Shown here piece by piece: positions 22,245 to 34,460 of a stretch of DNA of 64,000 nucleotides (positions within the stretch are counted from its first letter, which is position 1; every line of letters begins with the position of its first letter). Source of the DNA: Thalassia testudinum (taxonomy: Eukaryota; Streptophyta; Magnoliopsida; Alismatales; Hydrocharitaceae); contig JAZHRO010000036.1 in NCBI GenBank assembly GCA_037157565.1, positions 22,556,501 through 22,620,500 on the forward strand. The letters are read 5' to 3'. The notes under the pieces are model-generated. The model was not told the DNA's origin and made no database searches. It saw only the letters and a list, made by a program, of their open reading frames with translations. A program made the position numbers and the translations under genes.

Positions 22245-25200
22245 GTATGAGTTGCTTTGACTGCTTGACACAATCTTTCTTAGTTAGAGATATTAACGGG
22301 TGAGCATAGAAACAATTGAAATGTAGGAATCCCTATAATGATTTTCTCCATTTCTAAAAGCTAATCCATCTTTAATTATCAATTGATAACCTAAGGGAAT
22401 CAACATTTGCAACATGTTAGAAAGTTTTCATATACAAGGATGTCACTCAAATTCACCTAAGCTATCATTTTCATTAATGCAATTTATACCTGCAATCATG
22501 CATCTTTTTTTATTTCCTTTGAAGATGGCGTGAAATCTTGTTATCCTACTATAATTTTCTTGTTTAATAATAGGATTCAAAGCATAGGCTTAGACTAAAT
22601 GCTTACACCAATGAAGAAGGAAAGCAAAATTTCTTCCAATCAAGAGGAACTCTCTTATTCTCTTTACAAGTTGTGTTGACGTGAGTTTGAACTACTTGAC
22701 ATGCTGCTCTTGGAATGCTTTTATTTTCTTCTAGATTACTTCCAATTATAGACCCTTATACGAATATGAGTGCAGGATGGATATCGACTTGTTATGTAGA
22801 GACATCAAGTTTGATAGTTGCTACATTTGTGTGATTGTTATAGGGAACAGTTATACGTAAAGAACCTTGAGAACGTGTGTGGGGAACCAAAGATAAGAGG
22901 CTCATGGTAAATGGCCCTGCCAAGATGACTACTAAGGTGGATCCTGCCATGGCGAAGGTCTTTATTTTTTGTGTTTTTTTTTTTTATACATAATATATCC
23001 TGCCATCAAGATAGATAGATGCAACACATGTCTTCTTACTTCATTATTTATAGTTGGCTTATCACTGCATTGAAGTTTAGATTTTGGAGTTCATTTTTTG
23101 TAATGCTTCTATATATTATTATTAAGTTGATGCTGGATGAAGTTGAAGTTAGATTACCTGTTGGAATATTTTGGCACTATTGTAGCGACATTATTATCAA
23201 TATAATACCTTTACCAAAATTTCTAGCAATTTTAGATGGACTGCCTAGTTAGATGTATACTATGTGATGACTTTCTTATTTGATTGGCTAGTCCTGTTGG
23301 AACTTAGGAGAGTCTTAGAAGTGTCTTTTGCCGGCCTGTCTATACAATTTTTATTTTTTGAAATATCCGACTACACATATATTCTCCAAAGATGATAAAT
23401 TCAGTTGCCATGTATAAGGGTTTAAATTTTAATATTCATGAATGGCTTAATAATTATTTAGATTGAGGGGCTTCTTAGTAAGGAAATGGGTATTGTTGGA
23501 CCCTTTTTTAATGGTGGTTGGGGTGGGAGGTCCCTTTTCACAAATGATCCAACAAGTTAAAAAAAAATAATCCCATTCAAGTTTTCCCATGGCCATTCTT
23601 TTTCTTCCCTTCGGTTCCTTCTTCCCTATTCTCCTCATCCTTTCCACCGTCAAACCCCCTTTTTCTGTCTCCCTCATCGGTTGCTGCTACTGCTGCTATT
23701 TGCTTTACTGCCATTGTTGCAGCTGTTGTCGTTATTGCAGCCAGTGTTGCTACTGTTGTCATGGTTGCACTGTGACGGCTGTGGGTGGAGGTGGTGGTGC
23801 AAGTGCTGGAGTAGGATTTGAGGTTGACAAGACCTCGATTGAGGGTAAATTGATCTCTATCCCTAGATTTTTATGTTTCCCTAATCCTTAGGTTTTGGGG
23901 CTTTTTGGTTTAGGAGGTTGCTATGGTGATGATGATCATTTTGATGTTGTTTTCGTTGCTAGGGAAGCTTTTGTGGTGCCGTTAGAGCAAGAAGGGAGGT
24001 GAACACATAACGGGAGGTCATTTGAGGTGCTCATCTCAACCTTAAGGTAGGGACCTTCTCCCCCTACCTTGAAAACCATCTCTTGATGCCAAAAACATGA
24101 ATGGATTGGTGATATTTAGACCAAGCTAAAAATCTGATTTTTATTTGAACTACATTCCTAATGGAAACACTGAATGTGGAGTTAGCTTAATGTACGTGTT
24201 TGGACAAAATTGAGGTGGTAGGAACTTGCCTTCTCTTGATAAAAGTCATCCTCTGTATTCAGATTTCATGGTTTGGTAGAGTGGCAACATTAAAACTTCA
24301 AATTTTATTGCAATTATCATGGGTCTTGGAGATGGTGGGTATGGGACCCAAATGCATGTCTTAAGGTGGATTAATAGCATCGATTTTTGTTTCTTCTGTA
24401 GTTGTTTATAGCAAGATCAGGCTAAAAAGAAATTTTTATTCTGATTTGAAGTAGTCATATGCCTAGCATGATGAGGTATGTAGCGAGTCATTGTAAGCCA
24501 AGTTTTATGGTTGCGAGGTGTGTTCGCTTATTTTGTATTTGAGTTTTTGCTTCATGTGTTTTGAATGTGGGGTGTACCCACTAATTATTGTGAGATGAAT
24601 GCATAAGTCTTCATTTCAAGTACATGATTTTGGAAAATATTGAGAAAACAAGGGAAACTCTGCCAGATTTTCAGCAGGTTTTGGCCCCTTAGTTTTATGC
24701 ATTTTCCCTCTTGTACCCTTTTACATAGACTTTTATAGCTCTAACTAACTTAGTAATTGATACCCAAGCATCATCACACCCATTAATCTTCTTAATTGTC
24801 GGAGCATTAGGGGGCTTGACACTGTGACTTGAATTATTATGCCACATAAGGACGTCATTAATACTTGTTTCAAGAACTTTAGGATAGTGGCCATCTCTAA
24901 CATGGACAAAATCTGGTTTCAGGCTTCGAAATTATCTGCTTCACTTGCCACGTAAGCTTTGATTGTATCTTTAATTAGTGTCCTAGTTTCTTATTCTGCT
25001 TCTGCACATTAGAAGTCTGTTTAAGAAAGTCAATTTCCCTACACATATATTTGCACCACTTGATAGGAGAAACTTCTTTGCAACATGGGAAATGCATGTC
25101 TCTATGTTAGTTTCATGTTTGAAAGAGATCTTGAATTTTATTGTTGGCTTGATTTGATATTTTCTAGGATAACTTATCTAAGGATCATAATTTTCATAAA

Positions 25201-25269
25201 TTAAAAAAAAGGTTTCTTACCTTTGCTGATGATTTTTCAAATAATCGATGGCATTGCATTATTTTTTTC
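22245..25269. other. CACTA interior, mostly unassigned
   Basis: A short open stretch at about 22574-22680 is followed by GTGAG and looks like an exon (DSKHRLRLNAYTNEEGKQNF), but I cannot name it. A second at about 22860-22950 is weaker. A cysteine-rich open stretch on the plus strand at 23589-23891 comes from TGC/TGT-rich low complexity. Otherwise AT-rich with nothing recognised. Confidence 0.4.
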
Positions 25270-25508
25270 TTAAACAATGATGGCTATTTCTCATCGCTTA
25301 TTACATAAGCGACGACAAATACGAATAAATGACAGCATTTAAGTTTCTATTTTTTAAAAAAATTGATATTTGTCATCACTTATCTATGAAGCAATGACAT
25401 AAAACTCAAAAAGTGGTGCGTTAACGCGGGAAAATGTGATATACAATCTCTGCTGGTTATTTTGTAAGTGATGAGAAATAAAAATATCGTCGGTTATAAA
25501 ATGCTGGT
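25270..25508 (-). repeat. CACTA subterminal array (right remnant)
   Basis: Copies of CATCGCTTATNNNATAAGCG-type units and GATGAGAAATAAAA mirror the array at 19146-19530. The terminal CTAGTAGTG is missing because the LTR-4 LTR starts at 25509. Confidence 0.65.
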
Positions 25509-27372
25509 TGACAAAGTGTTTTCATGCATGTTTTGAAATACATTGTTGAATTTGTAGTATAACTATGCTAAACCCTTTAATAAAAAATATTTAGTTCTTT
25601 AACAGAACTTGCATAGATTTTCTCTTTTATAACTTAAGTCCCGATCATTCATCTCTGGGAGGTGTGAGAAATAAGTTTTAGATTCGAATCCACTTTTCTA
25701 ACCTAAATCTAACCTAACCTAATCATTTTGGTCTTTTTTTTTTATTTTGCAATTTTTCTTGTTTTTTATTTTTGTTTTGAAAAGCAAAACCTAACACAAC
25801 CCAAATCTTACTACGTACTCGTAACCCTAATTGACTAAGTGCATCTAAGTGAGGTCATGGTGGCCATGCACAGTGTAGCTGACCTAAGTGGTGTGTATCT
25901 ATACTGGTGAAGAGGCAAACAAACACGAAGGTATGCACATAAGAGAATTAAGTTCTAGCATCAATCACAAATAAAAGCATCAATCACACAATATTATGCA
26001 CTCATAGAACAATCAAAAAAATGTCAAATAAAGTTTATACTAGAAAGCACATAAATAGAGAAAATCTCTCATGCTGGAATGTGCCACTAGGGCCATCAGC
26101 TTTTGTGTGAAGGTGTAGACTAGACCTTGGGTTGCAAACACTCGTCTACATGCCTACCAATAAGAGAGGACAGCCAAGCAAGGCATGGGAAACCATGTGG
26201 CCAACCAAGATAAAGAAGAGAGAGAAAGGGAGGCATCCTTTCTATAGAGAAGAGAGGGCACGCCCAAGTGAAGAGAGGAGAAGAGGGTGTTGCACCCTAT
26301 GTGCTCTCCTTCTTGTTGCCCATATGAAGATGCTTGGAAGAGTGCTTCTTCTTCAACCATCCATGGAGGAGCACCTTGGAGGGAGGTGGTGTCATGGAGG
26401 AGGAAGGAGGATGGCTTGGAGGGGAAAGGGAAGAAGATAGTTGCAAGTTGGAGGATGGGAGAATTAATTAGATCTAAGGTGACCGTCCAAGGGATCTTAG
26501 TAGTAGGTGCTTAGGTTGGGTTTACTAAGATTAGGATGGCTAGGAATAGGTGTTTCTAGAATAGGCTATATTTAGGTGTTTTCTAGACTAAGGTAGAAGA
26601 AGTGTGTGTGTGTGTGTGTGGTTTGAATTTCGTAGAGCTAGGTTGTGGGTTTTGGTAGAATTAGGTGCTAAATAGGTTGGGTCAATCTAGATTAGGTGGG
26701 TATGGACCTAATTAGGCTTAGGAAAGTCTAATTTAAGAGGAGTGAACTTAATTGGGTCTAGGTCAAGTCTAATTGGATGTGTGTGTGTGTGATTAGGCTA
26801 AGGTAATCCTAATAGATATGAGTCAATTAGATCCTAGGTGGATCTAATTGGGTTCAGGTGCACCCAATCATCTGTAGATGCACCAAATTAGGTATGGGCT
26901 AGTTCAAATGGGTTAGAGATAGGATAACTAGCGGTATGGATGGTGGGATAGGCTTAGGAGGTCTCTAATTAGGTTTCCTAAGGTGTTTGGTGGAGGGATA
27001 AGGTGGATAACAACAAGGATTGTGTTATCCATGTTTTGGGTTCTAAGGCTAAGATGTCCTAATGGAAGTGGTTTTGGGTTTAGGAAGGCTATCCTAGGGT
27101 TTCTAAGGGTAGGGGTAAGGCTATCCTCCTCACTCCTCTTGTCTAGATCAGTCTTCTTCTCTTTTTATTGCCTTATTCCATTTTATCTCGCATCCTGGAT
27201 CACTTTATTACCGGCAAATAGCAATAGAAACATTAAATAACAAGATATCTCATCTTATTCTATATAAAATGATGTAATGCATGGTATGCATGATACAAAT
27301 GCAATATTTACAAATTAAGTTAAGTTCAAATATTATTTAGGTTGATTAAGACCTATGATTGCTACACAATCA
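25509..27372 (-). repeat. LTR-4 LTR, minus orientation (3' LTR of its element)
   Basis: On the minus strand it begins TGATTGTGTAGCAATCATAG and ends AACACTTTGTCA. Both ends match the solo LTR-4 at 40483-42670 (TGATTGCATATCAATCATAG and ACACCTTTTGTCA). The middle is diverged but keeps repeated CTAATTAGG-type text. Directly outside the start is the purine-rich AGGCATGAGGGTA, a polypurine tract, which marks this as a 3' LTR. The matching 5' LTR was not found in the window. Confidence 0.8.
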
Positions 27373-27395
27373 TACCCTCATGCCTAAACTTTGCT
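27373..27395 (-). promoter_or_regulatory. LTR-4 polypurine tract
   Basis: On the minus strand AGCAAAGTTTAGGCATGAGG then GTA, abutting the LTR start. Very close to the PPTs of LTR-2 and LTR-3. Confidence 0.65.
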
Positions 27396-27999
27396 AGCCT
27401 GTAGCAAGCACAAGACTAAATGCATGACTAAGTTATTTACAAGTTCGGTCCTTAAAAGACTGCTTATTCCTTTTATCAAAGATTTTGACTAAAGATTTTT
27501 CTCCTTTCATTTCATTCAAAAATCTAGAAATTCAGATAATCATGAAACTGTAATGATGGTAGTTTAAGCAATGGACTCAAGTGAAAAGCCAATTTACACT
27601 TAAAGTTCATACTTGACCCTTAGTAAAAATTCTATCAGGATAGGCAAACTCTTCCCTTGGGGATACGTAACAAATAATATGTAATTTTACCTCGACTTTT
27701 TAGCTTAGGTAGAAGATGTCTAAGTCAGGTGGTTTTATATTTGGTGGCTCATACCCATTTGGTGCTACATGAAATCTAGTACTACATATTCCAGATTTCC
27801 AAACTATCAAACAAATCAACCTAGAGAGAGGCTAAAAACTGTGCTCTCTTTAGTTCCTTCGTACTCTCTCTTTTTCTTTTCCTTCTTTTTTTCAAGCTCA
27901 CAATCTCACCATATTTTGTCAATGTGCTCAATATTTGGTGGCCTCACATAGCATTAACACTTTGATTGAAATTCTAATAACCCTACAACTAAGTCAGAA
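27396..27999. other. Probable 3' internal sequence of the LTR-4 element
   Basis: No open frame with a recognisable gag or pol motif. Its place next to the PPT is the only clue. Confidence 0.35.
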
Positions 28000-29504
28000 T
28001 CCTCGACCCATATTCAGGCGGTCAGAAATACAGAAAGGTAGGTATGGGCCATATTTGGTGGATTGCAATGGTAGTAGGTTTTATTGCCTTAATGTAAGTG
28101 ATAGATAAACACAATGCTTTGTAAGGTACGACAGAGGTTGTAGAGGTGTTGGAGGTGTGCTTGCATGTGTGTGGTGATGGCGTGAACTCATTAGAGCTCT
28201 CACCGGGCGTGAAGAAGATGAAGTGGGAGAGAATAGTATGGTGCTCGAAAGTGGAATTTAAGTGGATAGAAATGAAGTAGAGGACTAGAGGAAGAGTTTA
28301 GAGGACCTACGAGAGAGAGCAAAGGAGGTGGTGTCTGGCATTGATTGGCCGACGTGAAGAAGATGAAGTCGATGGTGAGGGAGAGCGGTGACGAGGATGG
28401 AAGGAACCTCTACTTTGACTGGTGAGAGACAGATGAGAGAGATGAAGAAGGTGAGCCTCCCAATTTGGTTGTTGGGAGGTCTAAGGAAGGGGATCGAGGT
28501 GAGTCACCAGACTAATGTTTAGAGGTAGCTGGAGGAGGGAATGAAGATTTTGTGGCTTAAACCTGGCTGATCTGAATGTTGGGGCTTAGGAGGGTTTAAA
28601 TAGGGTCTTGTCCGCCCCTCTAAGAGCTTAATCAAGTAGCTTTGGAGTTGGTTTCAAAGCTCAAAAATTTATGGATTACCGACTGCAAGATTGACCACTA
28701 TTGGCCTTAAGATCTAGCCAATTTGTAGAGAATCATCTTAGGATTGATCTTTCCATGTTTAGAGAGAGTTGGGTGAGGGTTAAGCGAGAAATCCTTGCTC
28801 AAAAGTCAATGAAGGAGGTTTGTTCACACTCATGGAGGCAGGGACCCATTTTCTGAAAAAGATGACAATATTAGGAACTGATTTGCAATAAAATTGAAAC
28901 CTAGGGGTTTAAATGAGAGAAATAGGGTTTTTGGGGACTAATTTGTAACTAGGTCAAGATGGACTCTGATTAGGTCAAAATTTTGTTATTAACCTAATTT
29001 AGACTGAAGGAATCTATTGGTAAACTTGGATTTAAGTTTTGGCCACATTTGACTGGGTAAATTGCAGATAAGCCTAAATTAGGACAAAATGGGTTCAGAA
29101 GGTCAAACCAAAGGTACCAAACCTCTTAGTATATTTTTCTATCAATTTTAGGAGGTTTATATTAATTTTATCCTTACCAAAACCTCTTCAATTTATGTGG
29201 GGTTGATAATTAGGGTTTTGGTACCTTTTTCATTCTCGAATTGCGTGAAACCCTATTTCAATCAGTATGGACCCAGTTTTTCGACTTTTATGCTCAATTA
29301 ACCTTTAATGAACCCTTGAATGACCCCGTGGATAATCTGTATTTGTGATGTACTATTAAAATTGTAGAATTAACCTTGTTTCCCTATTTTCTTCTTAAAT
29401 CAAAATGTTGTAGAGTTGTGACCCTTAAATGATTAAGTAGGAGTTTTTACCACTTGAACCTGACTAATTATGGCTAGTTAGGGCCCATGATGCTGTTACC
29501 ATCA
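28000..29504 (-). repeat. LTR-1 LTR copy A, minus orientation, lower end unclear
   Basis: From about 28850 to 29504 it aligns well with 32810-33415 plus 59360-59430 (for example GGTCAAGATGGACTCTGATT and GGTTGATAATTAGG). The LTR start on the minus strand is TGATGGTAACAGCATC at 29504, where similarity to copy B ends sharply. Below about 28600 the copies diverge and the lower border is not visible; a TTTAAATA box lies near 28600. Confidence 0.6.
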
Positions 29505-30924
29505 CTGGGCCAAATGTTTCAGTTATTTGATGTGTTGGAAGGGATCTTTGGATTTAACACGTGGAATTTGGGGATTGCATTAATTAGATTTAGCTTTAAT
29601 TCAGTGTCAGGTCTTTCAGCTGAGATTTGTACCTTGCTTTCAATGAGCACTGAGTGGGATTGTAGTGATCTCGCATCTGTGGATGCTACAGTGAGTTTAT
29701 GAATGTGTGAAATAGATTGGTGAGGCACTACAATTGGTTCTGAACATTAGGCTCTTCTTCTTGGTTCTCCATGGATGCAGATGATGGAGAGTTGGGCCCA
29801 AATGTGGAAGTGTCAAAGGAAATCTCAATCTGATCTGGTGGAGCACAAACAAGTGGGTTGAGGCTTGGCCTCGATGAGAATGAATTGCTAATGGAGGCCC
29901 TAAGTTTAGTCTTAAGGACCTCCTCTTGAACATGGACTAGGGAATTAGATGAGGGATAGAATGTGTGAGGACCTAATCGAGGCACGCAAAAATTTTAGAT
30001 GACAAAGAAGGTTCAAGGTGGATGATACCACTGGATCAGAAACTCTTTCACTCGGGAATTACTTGAGCATCCAGGAAGGGAGAGTCTCGTAGAAACCCCT
30101 ACAGGGTAGAGCATCCCCATAGGTTACAGGGTTCCCCCACCTGACCTACCTTGTCACTGAGAATCCAAGTGGAACAGAATGAGCTAGCTTGACTCCTAAG
30201 TCTACTAATTTTAATCATGTGTATGTGCCTTGAATTTAACTTAAACCTTAGAGTTGATTTGATTTGTGACCTAATTTGGAGGTTGGTTGACCCACAATGT
30301 GGGCCAACTTGACTTGACCTGCCCTAAGGTTGAGGATGGGTTGGGTCAAAAACCCAAATCACCCTGAAGTGGTTTGCAAACAGGTTATTAAGTCCCAAAT
30401 TTTAATGATTCAAGTGATTGTTAGAGCATGGATTCTAGGGCTTACTTGATTATATCAATTCAACTAGGGCTTGGGTAACACATGATGCAAGAAATATGTT
30501 CTCTTTAAATTAAGCAAGTGTGTATTCCTCAAACTCTAATGTGGAAGCCCTAGATTGGCTCTATTTTCCAAGTCAAATTCTTTCTAGAAATTGGTACCTT
30601 GGGCTCAATCAAGAAAGTGAATAGCCTAAGGCTCCTTAAGTCCCTAATAGGTGCAAGTATCAGGATGGGGATCTCTAATCAAATAAAACCAAATCAGGCA
30701 ACTAGGATGATGATTACTAGGAAATAAAGCGAGTTGATCCTAATTTATTTCCTTTTCAAAATTTTAAGAGATGAGGGGCTTAAAGAAGGGAATGAGATTA
30801 CTTGCCCCTGGTGTGATTGCTTGTGTGGTTGATCTTCAAATTCACCTCACAAAATCACAGCAAATCAGATAAATCAAGTTAGTATCAAATCAAAATTGTA
30901 ATCAGTGAATGAAGTGCTCGTTAC
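29505..30924 (-). other. Short internal region between two LTR-1 copies
   Basis: About 1.4 kb between LTR copy A and the primer site of copy B. A minus-strand open stretch 29985-29728 (SSRPSLNPLVCAPPDQIEIS, MENQEEEPN) has no known domain. No reverse transcriptase, integrase or gag motif. If A and B belong to one element it is a non-autonomous one, but no convincing polypurine tract lies next to copy A. Confidence 0.45.
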
Positions 30925-30942
30925 TCCCCGGCAACAGCGCCA
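30925..30942 (-). promoter_or_regulatory. LTR-1 primer binding site (tRNA-Asp type)
   Basis: On the minus strand TGGCGCTGTTGCCGGGGA, one base from TGGCGCCGTTGCCGGGGA, the complement of plant Asp tRNA 3' end used by Athila-type Ty3/gypsy elements. Confidence 0.8.
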
Positions 30943-30948
30943 AAATGG

Positions 30949-33420
30949 TGATGCGCTTTCGTCGAGTTTAAAATACGCGTTATAGTATAGTCAACAAAAG
31001 CAAATCGACATTTAAATTTATAATCTCAAAAAATGTTAGTCCGCGGTCGTTCGTAGGGAGCAAGTAACAAATCAATTCACTAATCATAATTTTTAGAAAT
31101 AATAGTGCAAGTGAAGTAATCAATATTCAATATAGATAAAAAATTTATCTCACATGTCAGGGATAAAAGTGTAAAAATAAGAGCAAAAAATGGTGGTTGA
31201 AACCACCAAATTAACCCTACTAATTAATCTCTAATCAAAATCAAATATTCAAATAGTATCAAAACTAAATAACCACGTGAGGCTCAATGAATCCATAGTG
31301 ATCTTAGAACAGAACTAAATCAAGCACAAGGCATAAGCACAACACAAGAGGCAAGCAACAGAGGCTAAGTGTGCTAAGCAAGGAGGGTGGGCATGAATCC
31401 TAATGCGCTACAGTACAAAACCCACCTCCCTTCTCCTCAGATCTCTTTCTCTATCTCAAACCAGACATGGGTGAACAGTAACAGGGTATACGGATTAGAA
31501 CCAGACTCGTGAGGCATGTGTGTGGGCGAGGGTGCGTGCGCATGTGTGTGTGTAAGTAGGACCACACCCCAGTGCTGTCGTAGGAGACCAACTTACGAAG
31601 CAAAAGCATTATAAACACTTTTCAAAATTAGCTTTACACGATGTGGGTCTAAATATGGTTGCTTCCCTCCACATGCAACTGTAGATGTGTGTCTTTTCCA
31701 ATTACAGTCACGGATGTTGCTGCTTTGATTTGTTGATGACCTGGAGCTCTTCGTAAAGTTAAGCCGCGACTCCTAGGGTTGGTTTGAGGAGGTTCATCAG
31801 TGGTAGACGGTAGAGCGGTGGTTGAAGGAGGTGGAGGAAGGAAGCTCGCCGACGTAGACCTGAAATGCAAAATACAAGATAAACACCCCAATCATTATGT
31901 TTAGGAGGGTCACCGTGTCCTAAGGAAGACGGTGGTGGTGGTATTGAGGTGTATGGTGGTTGGTAGAGGTTTGTCGGTGACGGAGAGGGTGAGTGAAGAT
32001 GGGTTTGGTCGGTAAGGAGGTGGAGTGAGTGTGTGGTGGAATTAGGTGAGGGGTTTGGAAGGTGGGGGCATGCTAGAGCTTCTAGAGGTGATCGCTGTCG
32101 ATTTGGTGGTTTGTGGCACCAACGCAAGATTTCCAATGCTCATGCTGACCATGGGGAAGACGACGGGGATGATGGTGTTTCGGTGAAAAAACCTAAAGTC
32201 TAAGGATGTAGAAGGTGTCTAGAGATGGAAAGGGAGCATTTGAGTAACTTAGGGAGAAGTGAGAGGGTGAGATGCATTCGGCATTGGCCTGCTGGACATG
32301 AAGAAGATAGTGAAGTTCGGTGATAGAATCAGAGAGGAAGAAGAGGCAAAAGGCACTTGTGTTGTGGTTGGTGAGGAGTGCGAGGAAGAGAGGAAGATTT
32401 TGGGCCTTTGAAGTTGGCTGTTGGTTTTCCGAAAGAGGGAGGCGGAGGAGCTCACTAGAGTCGAAGAAGATGGTGGCCGAAGGAGGAAGAGAGAGAATTC
32501 CAACCAATTCTTGTTGAGGAGCAAGTTGGGAGCACGGAGGCTATTTATAGAGCTCAAGTGTTAGCTCTAAATCAAGGAATAAGCTTGATTGAGTTGAGGT
32601 TTCAGGGGAAGAAATTCCAAGTTATCTCAAGCTCGCCTGAGGTCTATATTTCAACTTAGGGTTCTTGAAGCGATTCGATCGAACGGGAAACTCCTCAAGA
32701 TCAATCCCTCCAATTTTGGAGGGATTTGGTCTGATTTGAGAGAGATCTTCTCTCTCGAATCTCGGTTGAGTTGCTTTCACACCAACAATGGAAGTAGGGA
32801 CCTAATCGCAAGAATGATGAGAAAGTTAGTGGCCTATTTGTAATAAAAATGAAAACCTGCGGGTTTAAGTAAGATAATGAGAGATTTTAGGGATTAAATT
32901 ATAAATAGGTCAAGATGGACTCTGATTGGGTCCAAATTTTGGTGTTAACCTAATTTAGAAACAAGGAATCTAATGGTGAACTTGGATTTGAGTTTTGAGC
33001 ACATTTTTCTTGGCAAATTGCATAGAAGCCTAATTTAAGGCAAGTTCCCGTCTAAAACTTTATTTTAGGTCAAAATGGGTTCAAATGGTCAAACCAAAGA
33101 TACCAAACCTCTTAGAATATTTTTCTATGAATTTTAGGAGGTTTATATTAATTTTATCCTTCCCACAAACTCTTCAATTTAAGTAGGGTTGATAATTAGG
33201 ATTTTTGGTACTATTTCTCTCTTAAAATACGTGAAACCCTATTTTAGTCAGTGTGGACCCACTTTTTAGACTTTTATGCTCAGTTGAATTTTTGTTTAAC
33301 CCTTGAGTGACACCGTGGTTAATCTGTATTTGTGATGCATTATTAAAATTGCAAAATTAACCCTATTTCCTTATTTTCTTCTTAAGTCAGAGTATTGTGG
33401 AGTTGTGACCCTCAGATGAT
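30949..33420 (-). repeat. LTR-1 LTR copy B, main part, minus orientation
   Basis: Ends (minus) in GCGCATCA a few bases before the PBS. A TATA box on the minus strand, CTATAAATAG, lies at 32538-32548. The LTR is broken at 33420 by the LTR-3 element and continues at 59360-59430, where its first bases TGATAGTAACACCATAATGG are found. Total length about 2.5 kb. Open frames in it are not conserved and are not proposed as genes. Confidence 0.8.
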
Positions 33421-34373
33421 TGATGTAAACATGTTTATATTACATAAACTGTCTATGTACGCATGTTCTTAGGCATAGAATGGCATCACATATTATAAAT
33501 ATTGCATAACATGCATCATCTTGCATTTAGGGTAGTCTGTATAAAATTTAGGTTAATTATCTCCTTTTATGGTTAGGGACAGGGTAACTTGTTAATCGGG
33601 GCCTCGGATCAAAGATCTAACCGTACGGATCTGATCAGGGCAACGATTGGAGTTCAACGACTCCAAGATCACCATGATCAGACATCTGTAGCACCAGATA
33701 GAAACTGAGGAACCCTAAAGATCAAGGGCTAAGATGGTGTTAATCTACACCTCAGATGACAAATCCAACCACATGGATGGGTTCGGATTGACGATCGTAG
33801 CCTAACGGTGCAAAAATCGATCCAATCCGACACCTGTGGCACCATCTACAACACTCAGAAGATGGATGGCCAAGATGATGCCACGTGGTGCCATCCCAGC
33901 CGCCCAATCGGCCCTCACAACCACCGCTACATCTCCAAAGGGTTTCCAATGCATGATCTGGGCCGTTGGATCTTGATCCAATAGCCGCAAGCACACGCAC
34001 CTTAAATCCTCCGCGCAACACAAACGAAGGCATAGCGCAGCAGTCGAGCGCCCCTTCATGATCAAAGGGCGCACATTCGAGCCGCGTTGAGTGCCTCAAT
34101 TCAGACAGGCGCAGGTGCGATTTGACTGTCAGATGAAGATTGGGCGGCCAAGGGGAAGAGGCGTGGTGCGAGGAGGAATCGTTGATCGTGTACGCACGCG
34201 ATGACGTGCGTTTGCATGCCTCATCGCACGCGGGCGGGAGACAGAGGAGTTTTGAAGGAGTGGGTGAGGATCAATCTTGACCATCCGATCTCACAGCTGA
34301 AATCAATCCAAACGTGTGCAGGCGCTAGGGCATGGAAGAGGAGCGAGTGTGTGCACACGTCACCCACGACGGA

Positions 34374-34405
34374 CCTTTAGTGACATTTAAGTCCGTCGTT
34401 AAAGG
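34374..34405 (+). promoter_or_regulatory. Conserved hairpin upstream of the LTR-3 TATA box
   Basis: CCTTTAGTGAC and GTCGTTAAAGG form two arms around a 10-nt loop, ~48 bases before TATAAAAG. The equivalent arms are perfect at 58625-58654 and extended to 12 bp at 52995-53024. Confidence 0.65.
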
Positions 34406-34452
34406 TCCCATATTAATGGTTTTGAAATTAAAATGTCCAAAATGCCCCCACT

Positions 34453-34460
34453 CCTTGCAA
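34453..34460 (+). promoter_or_regulatory. LTR-3 TATA box
   Basis: TATAAAAG in the context CAACTATAAAAGGAGACCC, present in all three LTR-3 LTRs. Confidence 0.7.

Larger units (their letters stand above)
19146..25508 (+). mobile_element. CACTA-like element carrying a captured FBPase fragment, right end lost
   Basis: The left terminus is exact: CACTACTAGAAAAATGAG at 19146. Repeats based on CGTCGCTT and TAAGCGACGG follow to about 19530. The same repeat type (for example TCATCGCTTATTACATAAGC at 25292) appears from 25270 to 25508, as expected for the opposite end. At 25509 an LTR-4 LTR begins, so the right terminus has been cut off. Between the two arrays lie a C-rich block, FBPase exons with introns, and unassigned DNA; no transposase is present. 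This fits a non-autonomous CACTA that picked up genomic DNA. The repeat at 24564, shared with the neighbouring terminus at 17415, means the two elements may be related or nested; I cannot resolve this. Confidence 0.6.

Noticed and set aside
23589..23891. Cysteine-rich peptide gene
   Set aside because: The Cys run comes from TGC/TGT triplet low complexity; no signal peptide followed by a spaced Cys pattern.
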